The notes under the pieces were generated by a model. That model had not been told where the DNA came from. It saw only the letters and a program-made list of their open reading frames with translations, and made no database searches. Positions 33,895 to 46,870 of a stretch of DNA of 64,000 nt are shown piece by piece. Source of the DNA: Microvelia longipes (taxonomy: Eukaryota; Arthropoda; Insecta; Hemiptera; Veliidae); assembly GCA_018340805.1 (NCBI GenBank), contig JACMZG010001913.1:21542048-21606047 (forward strand). The letters run 5' to 3'. The position numbers and the translations under genes were made by a program. Every line of letters begins with the position of its first letter. Position 1 is the stretch's first letter.

Positions 33895-35089
33895 TTTTAA
33901 ATAAATTTATATCCAATCAATTTACAAAACAACAATTTCAGGAAAATATTGTTTTTCATAAAACTTCAAAATGTTATGTATTCATAATAATTCGCAAAAT
34001 AAAATTTAAAAAAACTTACTTTTCAATCATATATCGAAAAAAAATTAATTTAACGCAATTCAAACAAATATTTAAGGGGTAGGATAATAAATGTTCACAT
34101 CAAATATTCATCAACAAAATAGCCATTTGTAAAGACGACATAAGTCGCAAAATTTTACGTAAAAAACTAACCAATAAACTACATTAAAAAAATTGTCCTC
34201 AATTTATTTCGAGTCTGTTAGATCTCTCTGAACACAAAACACCATCACTAACCACGTCCTTTCCGTATTTACTTTAATAGACACACTTAGATAATAAATG
34301 TGAAATTTAATAAACTTAAAATAATACAAATAATTAAAAATTAGAGAAGATAAACCACATCAAAAATTAACTTTTCAGTTGTTATCCACCATTTTGTTCT
34401 TTAAAAACGTAAACGAAAATCATATGTTTTTAACCCAGTTTTAATTGAACAACAAACTTTTTGAAATGTGATGCGGGTCTCAGGAAACATTTTTTAAATA
34501 GAAATAATTGTTGTGATAAAAATTTTACGTTTATAACCATTAAACAATAATATAATTGTAATAAGTAAAGATTAAACGTCAATATTATAAGAATTGTCTA
34601 ACTAAAGGCGTAAATAGTCCATTTATTGTGGGGGTTTATAGAAAAAGAACAGACTGCGCATGTCCATACTCTTCGTTTATTGCGTCAGTCCAATGACGAT
34701 CGATTTTCGCAAGGTTTCACTATTTTAAAATACATTTAAACATTTTACCCAATAATTATTAGATTAACTAATAAAATATTGTTTTAATCTATTTTTTTTT
34801 AAGTTAGTAAGAAATGCAATACATTTGAATAGACTATTTTAAATGAGACGTATAAAATCAAAATGCAGTAGCCATGTCAATTGTGTATAACCTACCTATA
34901 AAACAGATGTTTAGTATTTGTACTTGCGCAGATACTTTGTACGTTTTTCTGTAACTCTTCTTCCTTAGTTTACTTTTCAGGAGAAAGTATTTAAGATGGA
35001 CTTCAAAACAAAACATAAATGTTTTAAAATATTTCATGGATTAGCATAAACTGAGCTTCTAATTAGTGCGCTAATTAGAAGCTGCTGAT
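33895..35089. other. RanBPM upstream region
   Basis: AT-rich, with a short GC-richer patch at about 34650-34720 (TGCGCATGTCC, TGCGTCAGTCCAATGACG) that could belong to a promoter. No TATA or initiator could be assigned. Confidence 0.35.
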
Positions 35090-35165
35090 GCGCATCCTCC
35101 CTACTTCAGACTCGCTTCGCTCGTCCTCAGAAAATACGAGTCGCTAAATTTATACAAAGGAAGAA
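35090..35165 (-). mobile_element. Partial 5S-derived SINE (middle module)
   Basis: CTTCAGACTCGCTTCGCTCG with CCTCAGAAAATACGAGTCGC matches the middle module of the SINEs at 22.1 and 40.7 kb. Head and tail are absent. Confidence 0.55.
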
Positions 35166-35648
35166 TCATATCAGGCCTTCTCAATGTAAACTAGTGTCGC
35201 CAACCACCACAGCTACTCCCTCGGGCACTCGTAGCACTACTACATCCTTCCTATCGTCAGGTAGGATAGAAGTAGTGGAGTCAAAGAGACTAAAACTATT
35301 AGAGGGAGGATACAACAGCTCTTATCATAGTTTTAGTCTCTTTGAGTGGAGTTTTTGTACATATCGAGTAAAGATTTAGTTCTTTATTATTGTTTGATAA
35401 TTAATTGTACACATTTAATGTTATTCTTACCTTGTATAAGATTATAAAGTTATGAATCCTAAGAAAATAAAGAATTACTAGAATTAAAGCCAGAAATTTA
35501 AACGTGTTATATCTAAAAAATGAAAAACACAAATTTTATAAGCTTCTCCAATACTTTTAAACTCTATACGGGACAAGTAGTCCCATCCCCATAAATTTCC
35601 CTTGAAAACGGTGGTGAAACTTTTTTGCATAGTACTTAGTTTGTTGCA

Positions 35649-35907
35649 TACTAGAGGGGGGCATAGCCTATCTCATTATATTGAGAGTGAAACATCTTTT
35701 TGGGGCTCTCAGGGGCTCTGTGTAACCTCAATGAAACCTTAGAGTATTTAAGGTTATAATGAATCAATTGATTTCAGAACCATACATTGTTTTGTTTTGT
35801 ATTGTTACCGTTTATAAAATATTATTGTAATTTGCTACTGCTTATTTGAAGGTGTTCAGGTTACTATTTCGATGTTTCAAAGTGTAACCTATAGAGCCTT
35901 TCAAGTA
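35649..35907 (+). mobile_element. MITE family A, copy 2
   Basis: Opens TACTAGAGGGGGGCATAGCC and ends CAAGTA after AACCTATAGAGCC. The interior is collinear with copy 1 (reverse complement of 16982-17317), lacking about 75 internal bases. TA flanks. Confidence 0.8.
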
Positions 35908-36341
35908 ATAGTATCTCTATGATTTTTTGGCTTTATGTTCTCTTCATGATACTGCTTAGGCTTAGAATATGAAGCGTAAACTGAGACCTTAATTCGTTTT
36001 TAAAACCTTAATCATATACATCGAATTCGGGTATTGATTTTTAAAAGCATAAATTAACACACTAATTGATCGGTCAATTCTTAAAACAAGAGCAAATGAG
36101 TATCTTGTTTGATATGGATAGATATGGTTGAGACACGATTCATAGATATGGAAAAACGAGCAAAGCAATCAAAATGAAAAATAAGAGAAAATCAAATATA
36201 ATAATTGGTTATTTTAGTTCATTAATTCTTCCAAATACATAAATTATTATTATTATTATTAAATCATTTATTTAAACTCATCCCTGTTACACTACTATTC
36301 AATACTTCTGACGTTAAAATAATACGAATGAGGAAACTTAC

Positions 36342-36470
36342 CCACATGATTCTGACGAGAAATAATAAATTCACCATCAATACTGTTAAAGCTGGTCCTT
36401 GGTATATCCAATCACTGGGGTGTTCAGACATCCAGGGGCATGATAAAATCTCCTTATTTCCGCCTGTTCT
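36342..36470 (-). CDS. Class B GPCR, exon for ECL2 and TM5
   Basis: Seen: acceptor TATGTTTCAG ends at 36471 and donor TGG|GTAAGT follows 36342; 43 codons in phase 0. CPWMSEHPSDWIYQGP is the class B ECL2 with the conserved Cys-x-Trp (the Cys that disulphide-bonds to TM3), and ALTVLMVNLLFLVRIMW is TM5, joining directly to VLITKLRS of the next exon 13.6 kb away. Upstream exons (hormone-binding domain, TM1-4) were looked for on the minus strand up to 64 kb and not found, so the gene probably continues past the window edge or through unrecognised exons. Confidence 0.92.
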
Positions 36471-36614
36471 CTGAAACATACATAACAAATCATAGAGTGA
36501 GACATCAACGCAATGCCAAATGACACGAACCATGTTTAAGATCAATAAGTTTGAAACATACAAAAATGAAAACTTGATCAAAAGCTAAGGAGCCGGAAGG
36601 AGCCTGATAAAATA

Positions 36615-36845
36615 AGGACACAAACTCAAATGGAATTGGGCTGGACATAGATGAAGATGTATGTCCAAGACCGCTTGGGATGGTTTATAGAATGAACACA
36701 GATAGGTAGGCTCGGCTAGCTACGGAATGGACTCCGTATGGTAGGACCAGAAACAGAGACCAGCTCGAAGATGGGACGATGAGTTTTCAGAAAGAATAGG
36801 AAAGCAATGGCATAGAACAGCTACTATAAGGCAAAGTTGGAAGAA
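36615..36845 (+). pseudogene. LINE reverse transcriptase C-terminal tail, decayed
   Basis: CAAATGGAATTGGGCTGGACA (KW.WAGH), GGACTCCGTATGGTAGGACC, AGACCAGCTCGAAGATGGGA (RPARRWDD) and AAGCAATGGCATAGAACAGC (KQWHRTA), then AAGTTGGAAGAAGA, give the order of the C-terminal region shared by many insect endonuclease-RT LINEs. Frames are broken. It lies 0.13 kb upstream of the receptor exon at 36342. Confidence 0.65.
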
Positions 36846-37170
36846 GACAGTAAAAATTTCAATTTAATTAATTTCTAGCCATTTTAAAGGCAATTTCATA
36901 TATAGGGACTGTTAGAAATCTCAAACTCCAGTTATTTTAAGTGCATGGAAAAAACAACATTAATTTACCCCTAATCAGGGAGGCTTTTGCTTTTGTATAA
37001 AAAGTGTCACAAAAGCTTCATTTTTATTATATATGTACATATATTCTCATATACGTACATATATATTTGTTTACCTTTTGTGGAGGGATAAACCTGATTA
37101 ATTTTACATATGTATAAATTAATCAGGTACGAAATAACTTTGTAAATATACAAGGTTATTAAAAAAAAAA

Positions 37171-37214
37171 AAATATATATATACATACATATATATATTA
37201 TATATTATAATATA

Positions 37215-37247
<33 letters not shown>
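37171..37247. repeat. (A)n and (TA)n tract
   Basis: A run of A followed by interrupted TA dinucleotides. Confidence 0.9.
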
Positions 37248-37259
37248 ATTATTATATTT

Positions 37260-39300
37260 ATAGGAAATATATAGGGTATATGGTGTGTTCTCGGATTTGG
37301 TTGAGCATACGTGTAAATTTATATTTTTGACAAAAATTTACTGTTTATCAAAACTTTTGCTCGATGAACCTTGTACCCAAAATCCCTAAAAGTACACTTT
37401 AAATGTAAAATTGTAGCTTAAAATGTTAGCTTAGAGAGAACTAGCTCTAATTTTGATAATTCCACACAATATTATTCCTCATAGATATTTCCCCCTTTTA
37501 AGAGGATTTTGAAATGTGCTATAAAAAGTATCAAAACAAATTATTTCCTTCCTCTTCCCTTTCCTTTAATATTGGCTCCATATTTAAGGTAATAAAATAA
37601 TATTATTAAAAATTATTGAAATGTATTAATAATCTATTCATTTTGAACGTACAAACATTTTTTTTATTCTTGTCTTAGTTTGAGGACTTAATTGCGGAGG
37701 CTTCGAAGAGGGCTAACAAAATGAGAAATTTGTTTTTAACATTTTTAAAACAAAACTTGTATTATTATAGAAAATAAATACGTTTATTAAGAATAATATT
37801 CTTTCGAAAAATTAATTTTTAAGTTACTTTACTCACGGTGGTTTTTTAAAATAATGGTACTTACAAAATGGTACCAAATCAATAATATGCAAAATCTTAG
37901 TTTTTCAAGAAAAAAAGGAAAAATGATTTTTTTTACCTCCTTAAAGGTATGTATGCGCAAGTCAATCCGTGGACTGTACAAAAAGCCTCCAAGAGAGAAG
38001 TTGTTAATAATCAGTCAAACTAAGAGCAATGTTCAAGAGGATTACTCAAGTTTAAATATGATTTATGTAACATGAATAACATAACATGAAGCATAGAGGA
38101 GTAACTGTTTAAGTATGTATAGATGGGATTAATAATCTAAAAAGTCCTTATGTGGCAACAGAAAGGTACCCATACACTTGGGCTGTGTCGAACTGAGCCA
38201 AAAAGGCCCAAAGAGGGTTTGGCATGAAAGGGTCACAACCATTACTTAAGGGGTTTAGTAGGGAGGGGGTATTACTTCATTACTACATTACTTCCCAAGG
38301 TGATAAGTCTACTTTAACTACAGTAGTATTAATGATTATAAGTATTTAATTTAATTTATATGATTTAATTAAATGAAATTATTTTTTAAATTAAAATAAA
38401 TAGTTTTAATAGTTTAATTTAATTTATATGATTTTAATTAAATGAAATTATTTTATTTAAATTAAAATAAACTTAAGTAAAATAAATAAACTCTAGTCTA
38501 AATTAGCTCTAGTCTTCGTATGGGGCTCTTAAACGTCCAGGTATAATTAATAGGGCCATAAAGATCTAAAATTTAGAATATATTTTAATCGCATTAAAAA
38601 CAAATATCTAGAGGCCTTTTATGCAGCTTTATCATTATTTATTAATTTTAGTTACTTTTTCTTAGAGTTTATTTTTGGTTGAGGGGCCCAAGGAGGACTG
38701 CCGCCTCCGGCCTCACTGGCCAATCCGTGGAAAAAATCACCTTCCCTTCTGGATTGTGGATTAGATCATGGAGGGGGGACTCCATGATCTAAAACTCAAT
38801 TTTTTATTTGAAAATTCGCAAAGAAAATGCTTCACAATTAAAACATTCATTTGCCTCCACAAGGGAGAAAAAGAGTACTTATCTCCAGTATAAAATGAAT
38901 CTACCCGGGAGAAAAGTAACTAGAAGGAGTAAAATAGTTTTGGTGCCATGACAACTATTTAACTCCTCACTGATACAGGTGCTGTAACCTCAAACTTTAT
39001 ATCCTTAAACTCCTAGGTTGAAGTAATGATAACATTAATATCTGTCAACCGGGAATTTTAAGCTGAACTCATACGAGAAACATTAAACTTTTTCTTGTTA
39101 ATTAAACAAGAGTTTAACTAGCAAGAAAAAGTTGAATATTACAGAAAACGTGGAATGTTACAGCAAACTCGTTACAGCAACAGATACCACAGGATTTAAT
39201 TTCTAAAATGAACATACCTATCGTTAATTTTAATTTCTAAAGTAATCTTACTCTTTCGTAACGCCCTTTTCCATAAAGCTACAGGTATTTACTTTTCCTC
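37260..39300. other. Non-coding stretch with a local duplication
   Basis: No gene recognised. AT-rich direct repeats of about 60 bp lie at 38347-38403 and 38413-38471 (TTTAATTTAATTTATATGAT core). A GC-richer patch at 38690-38790 includes GATCATGGAG ... CTCCATGATC as a small inverted pair. Confidence 0.5.
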
Positions 39301-39317
39301 ATTTATAGCGAAGGTAT

Positions 39318-39530
39318 GTATATAGAAAGAGTATTGCTTCGTCCGAAAATTCGAAACCACAATTTCACTGAAAAAGTATTGTGTTTGCAAAAAATCCGAA
39401 ACCAGGATGTCACCGGAATAATCAGTTTCATGTGTTTTAAGACCTCCTGAGCGGTTTTTACAGACTTGTATGTCTCTTTATGTCTGTTATCATCGTAACT
39501 CCCAGTGTAAGTGATGATAAGAGATTTTCC
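39318..39530. repeat. Dispersed repeat R-a, copy 1
   Basis: The block AAGTATTGTGTTT, AATCCGAAACC, GGATGTCACC, GACCTCC and CTGTTATCATCGTA recurs in the same order at 57777-57925. Unclassified interspersed repeat. Confidence 0.65.
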
Positions 39531-40371
39531 GGATGGCACAACTAGACCTAAAGATTGATTTTTGTATCAAGTTTCAACTTTTAAGAATAAATATGGAGTA
39601 TTTATACTATATAGGATATACTAGTATAAATTCCTTGGTACAAATATGCTAGAAAGTTGAAACTTGAGTTCCTTTTCATTTAAAAAATACGCCTCCTCCT
39701 TTTCCTCTTCACCTCTACGACCCAAACCTTAAAAGTTTATTTTTCCTTGGGAAATTCGCAAAAATGTCTTATCAATTAAATTGTATACTATAAAATTTGA
39801 TTTGCAGTTAGTCAAGTTTCATTGTAGTTCTCTATCCCTCTCTTTCCGCCGGAAATCTGGGCAAAAAGCAACTGTAAGTCTTAAATCTTTCCCTTTGTGC
39901 ATGTAATAAATTATACCTAAAACCCAGCTTACATTATTGTAATTTGAGCTTTGGGTACTAAAGAAGTTTTGTAGTTGTGGGTACCACAACTACAAAATCG
40001 TTTCCTTCTTTTCAAAAAAAAAAAAAGAATTATAATTATACATCATAATAACATATCAATAATATTAGTCCACGTCTTGGCAAAGCCACATAATTTTTTT
40101 TTGCCAAGTGAGCGAATTTCTTTCAAAAAATGTTTACATTAATTAAGTCATTTTTCAAATGCTATAACTTTGGTTGTAGTTATCCAATTTTGATGAATAA
40201 ACACTCGCTTTATTGAAAATTTTATCAGATTTAAAAATGTCCTGTTCAAGTTTTGCGCAAGACTCTTTTTTTAAGACCACTATAAGCCTAGTGTAAAAAC
40301 TAAATATAAAAACGACTATTAAAAACAATATTATATAATACGAAGAGAAACAAGGCTGGGAGGTGACCGGA

Positions 40372-40620
40372 TGTAACGATAACGAATAGGAGAATAGTTC
40401 TTAAAAGAGAAATTCTAGTTGAACAAAACTTGGAGGCAAATATGAAATTTTCTAGCTCCGGGCTAAATATTGATCCCAACTAGCTTAGACAAACAAATGC
40501 TGGCTGGGAAAGTTTTTTTCCTGCTAGTAATCCTTAGTATATAACAGTATAAATTAACTCACATTTTCTTTCCTATTTATAAGAAGGAAAGAAACATTTA
40601 ATATTTTTCCTTCTTTTAAT
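40372..40620. repeat. Dispersed repeat R-b, copy 1
   Basis: GTGAAATTTTCTAGCTCC-type sequence, CCCAACTAG, CAAATGCT and later CTCAC ... TTTCCT match 49062-49290 in order. Unclassified. Confidence 0.6.
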
Positions 40621-40638
40621 TTTATACATACAAATCAG

Positions 40639-40935
40639 GTACGGGGTACCTCGGAACTTTTCCTCACCACATCGGATACCCTAAATTAACACTCAATACT
40701 TCGGACAAGTAAAGATATACACTTGTACCAAATGTACTTCGGACTCGCTTCGCTCATCATCAGAATTTAAATTTTCCATATTTATACAGCAACATATCTT
40801 CGTTGTTCGTTGTAGCAACTAAAACTAATACATTAGTTTTAGTTTGAATCGATACCCATCCAGTTACTGACCTCGCTCAATTCTACTTAACCTTTATGAT
40901 TCAACAAAATCCGTAAATAAACTTGCCGTATTCAA
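40639..40935 (-). mobile_element. 5S-derived SINE, copy C, most complete
   Basis: On the minus strand: head with AAGGTTAAGTAGAATTGAGC and GAGGTCAGTAACTGGATGGG, a middle GAGCGAAGCGAGTCCGAAG module, and tail TCCGATGTGGTGAGGAAAAG then CCGAGGTACCCCGTA. Head, module and tail are in the same order as copy A. Confidence 0.8.
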
Positions 40936-41415
40936 ACGAATATTTCTTTGTTATTTATATTGTTATTATATAAATGTATAAACATTACACCTAAATAATA
41001 ATAATGCCCGTTTTAGGGCCTTCCAGATATTACACCTAAAGAAAAACATAATTAATTAAAACAAGGCTATCTTAAAACTATTTTAACTTTTATTAAAATT
41101 TTAAGTCTTATTTGCAAAAATCACAGGAACCAAAGGTATATTGCTTGGAAAGTAATTTACATGTTAATACATAGGTTAATTTACATTTACATGTGAATGG
41201 TGCGAGCTAGAAGAATCCTCCTAGATTGCACCATTGCTATTTTTTAAATTTAGTATTTTAACAAAATTAATTTAAAATTTAAATATGTATAATATAATTT
41301 TTTTTAAATTATGATAGATTTAATAGAACAGATTCAAATATAATAATATCTTAGGCTCTTTGCTTAGAGCCTAAACTAAATAATCGTTCAACGATAATCG
41401 TCCAAGATTATCGTT

Positions 41416-41433
41416 TATATATAGATAGTATAG

Positions 41434-41501
<68 letters not shown>

Positions 41502-41504
41502 TAG
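41416..41504. repeat. (TA)n microsatellite
   Basis: A long interrupted TA array; similar TA-rich tracts continue around 41.63 kb and 42.13 kb. Confidence 0.95.
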
Positions 41505-42194
41505 TATTATCGTATACATACATATTTATATATTTCATTATTCTTGTATATATGCAAAGAGAAATTTGTACGAATCTAAATCAATTAGTCATTTCGATAT
41601 AATGTATTATTTAATATATATATTATTATATTAATATAATATATATATTATATTATATTATATATATTATATAAAAAATCAATAATGAAAAGCTTTAATA
41701 TAAAAAACCATACAATCATTTAGAAATTTGTTTTCTGGAAAGTCTGTAACCATGGTAAACTGAATACCGTTAGGGAGGGTCAAGAAGCTGCAAGTAAATT
41801 TTTATTTATCCTCTACAATTAAACTAATTCAAAAGCTAATTTAGCTATAGTGTTAACCTCTAGGACAAGAATTTTATTTGTGCACTAGCAATAACTGGAT
41901 TTTATATAAAAAATGAAGAAATACAGAGTCACTACCCACTCCCTCAGTCTAGTTGAAAAAGTACAACCAGAACCAGAGTAAACGAACACTAAGCTTGTAA
42001 AAGAGGAAGCATTAACACTTCACATCAGAAATTGCTTTGGACTTATGACCTGAACGTAAACATAAAATTGTGATTTAACCTTTCCTATGGATAAAAGATG
42101 GTGATAAACAAGCAGATCAACAGAAAGTTATATATATTATATATATATATATATATATTAAATATATATAAATATAAATATATAATTACACATC

Positions 42195-42255
42195 TCAGGG
42201 CTAGCTAAGCGAGTCCAATGTTGTGAGGATAAGTACTGAGGAAACCTGTATTAAT
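42195..42255 (+). mobile_element. 5S-derived SINE tail fragment
   Basis: GCTAAGCGAGTCC, ATGTTGTGAGGATAAG and TACTGAGGAAACCTGTA match the SINE tail of copy C with several changes. Confidence 0.5.
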
Positions 42256-43537
42256 TTCAGAGAATCAAATTTTCGTGTCTTTATTTATGGGTAAACTTAA
42301 CTTCCACGGTTGTGCTTAAAACTACCCTTGATATAATTAAGTCACTAGTAAAAAGCAGTTGAAATACAAAATACAAAAAAGCTGTTGACAAGCGAATACA
42401 GAAATCATGTTATTATTACAAGAGAAGACAAAATGTATTTTGACCAACTCTCTCTTATCTAAGATTTTGACACAGAATTCCAACTAAAAAAATAAGAAGA
42501 TAATTTCTTCGACTTTAGATGAAGAAAAAAGAAGAATCTCCAGAAAAACAAAGACTGGAATTTGTCAAAATCCATCTATTCCATTGCATGGTCTCAGGTA
42601 GCATTACGAATGGTATACTTCAAGAAAGAAGATAGCTATATAATATTTAAGAAGAAAACAACGTTTGTCACCTCGGTAAACAACAATGAGAGAACTAGAA
42701 CAGGGGATGATATTAGCAAGCTCAGTGATATTACAAAACCAAAACAATTTTGCGAAATGCAACCACTTTTTCTAAAATCTATATACAGGATTGTTAGCTT
42801 CAATATGTGACTCTTCATATACATTCTATTCTAGACACCAATAGTAATAGGTATCAGGATAAAATTGGATTACATCTACCATCCTTTCTAAAAATAAATA
42901 AATGGTGTATGTATGTACTGTATGTTACGGATATGTGTAGTTCCCTTGTAAAAACTTTGTACGGAAATTAGGTTAAGAGGAAAAACTAATTAGATTTTGT
43001 GTATTGTGAAAGCTGTAATCGTGTATTGGAAAGCTCCAATACACTGGTCATAATTAATTTGAAAAAAATCCAGTGAATTCCGATTTTTTTAAAATTAATT
43101 TTTGAAGCTGTTATCGTAGTCCTTATACATCGATTAAACGACAAGAAGACTAAGCAACCTGAGAGATTATTATCAGTTTTATTTGATAGAAAGTGTTATG
43201 ACTGTCAGAGCTTTTCCAGGTCGATATTAAGGCAGAAACTTATAAACTGATCGTCTCACCTTTACCTTCCTACAAAGCATCTAGTCTTTTCATTCTCTCC
43301 GCTTGCCTAGTTTCATCCGCTTTATTACACCGTTATTACCCTCGTCAGTTCTTTACTCTTCTATAGGCGATCGTCTAATTTGGTCCATCTATTTCTCTTT
43401 CACATACCTTTAACGTTCCCCTTACACAAAGTTTTATCGCATCAATTCCACTATACGCATATCCACATAAATAGCGTTTTTACTTTGTCACGTTTATCGC
43501 CGTGACTTCCTCTTTAACCATTTAACTTAAATTTGTT

Positions 43538-43813
43538 TTGTCACAATACTTAGTACATTCGGATTTATGTGGTCCGATGAGAGTTGTAACACCGGGAGGA
43601 AATAAATATATCTTAACTTTAATCGATGATTATAGTAGATTTACTTACGTATACTTACTAAAACATAAAAATGAAACGTTTAGCAAAATTCAAGAATATG
43701 TGGAAGCGATGAAAACTAAATTCGGAAAAACTTTGAAAACTCTCCTGAGTGATCGAGGAGGGGAGTATACTTCAAAAGAACTTGATTTATATTTTCAGTC
43801 ATTAAATTATTAG
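43538..43813 (+). pseudogene. Ty1/Copia integrase fragment
   Basis: A 91-codon open frame (opened by TTG, no ATG start) covers the integrase core: HSDLCGP with the first catalytic Asp (residue 9), GGNKYILTLIDDYSRFTYVY, and LLSDRGGEYTS with the second Asp (residue 72), after which the frame stops before the catalytic Glu. No gag, protease, RT, primer-binding site or LTR was recognised on either side. An isolated scrap of a Copia retrotransposon. Confidence 0.9.
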
Positions 43814-44265
43814 GATTATTTAAAGCTAGGCGTTGATTGTAAGATTCGCATATCATTAAACATATTGAAATTACATTCAACCTAATACATGTAATTACAG
43901 ACAGTAAATACATTACTGCTTTAGGCAAAATTAGCTATAATGTACACCAAAATTATGATGTTTTAAAAGAAGTATTTATTGAAAATAAAGGCCTTAAAGG
44001 TCCGAAGGGCCTTCTATTCTCCAGTTGTTAAGTTTATGCGATTTCCCTTCGAAAAATTTGCTAATTAAGTTTCACGAAATTAGTTATTTATGGGCAAACT
44101 AAATATTCCAAGAAGCGTTTTTTATGTATTTTGTGGCTTTGCGAGTTGAATAAAACTGGTCCGAAGTTGATCCAAGCAGTCAAAGTTCTAAGGGTACTTA
44201 GGTTCAAAAGTTGGTACCGCCAGTCTTACTTTTTTTACTTTATATGTATAGGTTAATAACTAAAT

Positions 44266-44461
44266 ACGGGCCGTCAGCCCGTAGCCGCTACACGGCCTCG
44301 TCCACTCCGCGGCGCGGGGGGGCCTCCCAGTGGCCGCTTCGCGGCCACATTGTTGTGTTTTGTATTATGTATGGTTCACTACCGTTTCTTGATACATGGA
44401 ATTTGCCACGTATTAAGCGAATTTTCACAGCCTCGTTTACAGGCCCGCTTCGCGGGCCTGA
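44266..44461. other. GC-rich island of perfect hairpins
   Basis: Within AT-rich surroundings: ACGGGC/GCCCGT with loop CGTCA (44266-44282), GTAGC-C-GCTAC (44281-44291), GTGGCCGCTTCGCGGCCAC (44330-44348), and a 9-bp stem opening CAGGCCCGC with loop TTC (44441-44461). Two hairpins share the CGC-TTC-GCG apex. An overlapping 129-codon frame is probably incidental. Confidence 0.75.
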
Positions 44462-45109
44462 GGGGCTTTCTCACAAATTTGATTTTATTAATCCTCTATT
44501 ATTAATAGTAAGCAATAATATTACAGTTAACATGCAATATAAAAAAATAATAAGTATATTTAAATACATAACTAATAAGTTTTTTATAGATGGTATATAA
44601 GAATACAAGAAAAAATTTCACACGTTGAACTGTTGAGTAACCTTGTATAAAGGGTAAGAAAAGATTGTTTTTCATCTTTCATCAGTTTTTAGTTATCGTC
44701 CCCCATACACAAGGGTATAAACTCTTACATACATTTATGATTGTTTACAATTTAAAGAAAAATGTCAAGTTTTTTTTCGTAAACAAATTGTTTATTTGAG
44801 TAAAATCTTTAGGTTGAAAAAAAATATTATCATGATTTTTTAAAATAAATACCGTTTTCGTCACTTAAGATTGTCCGATTGAGCTGAAACCGGTCGCAAT
44901 AATTTTAGAATGACTTCGGCCATATAAAGACTACCTCGAGGTTCTTCCTCTTTACAGGCCTGCTTAGCTCGGCGTGGATCAGTGGAAGCCATTTGTCCTG
45001 TCTCTCTGGGACAGTAGGCGCTACCAGGATGGAGCAAGAGGTAGAGGCCCTTCTTTTATACTATATCCCCACCCTCTAACATACTGAACCCAGATTATCG
45101 TACGAGTCT

Positions 45110-45440
45110 TTGACCTACTATATACAAGGTTATATATATGTGTATACCGTTTGCGCCATTTGTGATGGTACGATTCAGCTGAAATTGGTCTTAATCGATT
45201 CAGTTAGCCGTCTTCCTAAACACAAAATACCTTGTTTTAAAGACATTTCAAGTTTAAAAAAAAAATGTTTTTTTCATGACGTCATAACTTTGGTTGATGA
45301 CGTCATAATGTTTTTATAAACAATAGGCCTCGTAACCTCCCAACATCTCGCGATTTGCAAAGTTTCGTTTCAATTTGAGAACGCCTTCAAGAGTTATCGT
45401 TCGCCATACGAAAGGGTAAAAACTCTTACACAAATACATA
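45110..45440. repeat. Dispersed repeat R-c ending in a (TA)n array
   Basis: GTATACCGTTTGCGCCA, ATTCAGCTGAAAT, TATAACTTTGGTTGATGACG and TAAACAATAGG precede a (TA)n tract. The same blocks, diverged, precede the (TA)n tract at 49885. Fragments of the same kind lie near 44690 and 44870. Confidence 0.6.
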
Positions 45441-45530
45441 CATACATATATATATATATTATATATATATATAATTATATATATATATATAAATATATAT
45501 AAAATTATATATATATATATATATATAAAA
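45437..45530. repeat. (TA)n microsatellite
   Basis: Interrupted TA array at the end of repeat R-c. Downstream (45740-45865), AGAATTAACCTCAAACTAAT-type units recur three to four times. Confidence 0.9.
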
Positions 45531-46538
45531 TTTTTTCGGACATATTTTTTTGTTATCAGGAAGCCAATAGGAACCGATTCCCTTCATTCCCACCCTCAAC
45601 TTCCGTCATCCGAACAACCTCATAAGCGTCATTTTCATAATAAAAATTCCCTAAAAATAATTCTGACGCAGAGGTCCGTATCCCGGGCCATTTATGTTCG
45701 AAATGCTTGCTTTCGTGCTTCACATTCCATTTATTGGACTGGATTAACCTCATTCTAATTACTTATAGCAGAATTAACCTCAAACTAATTACTTATAGCA
45801 GAATTAACCTCAAAATAATTACTTATAGGATAATTAACCTAAAACTAATTACTTATAGCAGAATTTATTTTTAAAAGTATTTAAAAATAAATTTAAATTT
45901 ATACTCCAATTAATATACACATGGTTAGGTTAACCATAAATGGGTTTAAAGCAACCTAAAGGTACATCCGCCTTGATTTTTATTCACATGTTTGAAGAAA
46001 AATAGGAATTTCCTCTAGTGTAAGGAATATTATTATAGGAATTGTATTGTATTGATTCTATCACGGGAGAGGGTAGGCTAGGCTTACTAGCATCGTTGCT
46101 AGACAGAGAATAGGTCTATCTAGCCTCGTATAGGCTGGCAGGCTTTAAAAACCTGCCATGTAGGCTTATCTAAACAAGGAATAATAATATAGCACCACAC
46201 TAGACCAAGATAACAGTATATTTGTTTTTACGCTATATATTTTATAAATTTTATAATAAAATGTCAGAGGAAAATGCCTAAATGATTCATTGTAAAAACA
46301 AGTAAATTTGCACATGTTTCACGTATCATATTTTTATGTATATTAGAAAAATAAAATAATACTGGGGTAAATGATTTTATTTCCCTAATACTGGATTTTC
46401 AGTTAAATTTTACATAGGATATTTATAGTAGTCATAAAATAATTGATGATCTATAAAACATGTTATTTCGAATGATTATGACTTACTTATAACTAAATAT
46501 TCATAGATTTAGAGCAATACGATATAGAAAACATTGAC

Positions 46539-46683
46539 CACGGTGTATCAACGTATTTTACTTCAATAATTTGGGCTTGCTTCGCTTGTCATTAAGCTTT
46601 TATCTTTACCCAAACTTAAAGATGTATTGATTGATAAGGTAAGCCCGAACTCAGATTATTAAAGTAAACGTATGTCTACGGTG
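46539..46683. mobile_element. Short MITE, 145 bp, about 43-bp inverted ends
   Basis: CACGGTGTATCAACGTATTT ... TTGGGCTTGC on the left pairs with the right end read in reverse (CACCGTAGACATACGTTTAC ... CGGGCTTAC). Confidence 0.65.
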
Positions 46684-46717
46684 TTATAATTTATCTACTT
46701 ATGGTCATAGAGATATA

Positions 46718-46870
46718 TACTATAGAGGGGGCATAGCCCATCTCAATACATTAAGAGGTCCGAAACATCATTTTGGGGCTCTCAGGGACTTTGTGTAACC
46801 TCATTGAAACCTCACTTCCAAGAGTGAGTTAAGGTTATAATAAATCAATTGTTTTCGGCTTCTGGAACAT
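46718..46870 (+). mobile_element. MITE family A, truncated copy 3
   Basis: GAGGGGGCATAGCCC, TTTTGGGGCTCTCAGG and GTGTAACCTCATTGAAACCT match copies 1 and 2; the right half is absent. Confidence 0.75.

Larger units (their letters stand above)
22702..36341 (-). other. 13.6-kb intron of the class B GPCR hosting RanBPM
   Basis: Bounded by the donor at 36341 and the acceptor at 22702, with both flanking exons in phase 0. Contains the intact RanBPM gene on the same strand, a LINE remnant, a hammerhead-bearing foldback, a SINE scrap and a MITE A copy. Confidence 0.85.

Noticed and set aside
40740..40770. SINE middle module read in reverse as CTGAGGACGAGCGAAGC..., hammerhead-like
   Set aside because: The bases after CTGANGA do not pair with those before GAAG, and the GAAA core is missing; it is an ordinary part of the SINE.
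44211..44600. 129-codon frame through the GC-rich hairpin island
   Set aside because: Composition changes abruptly along the frame and it tracks the hairpins; no recognisable domain.
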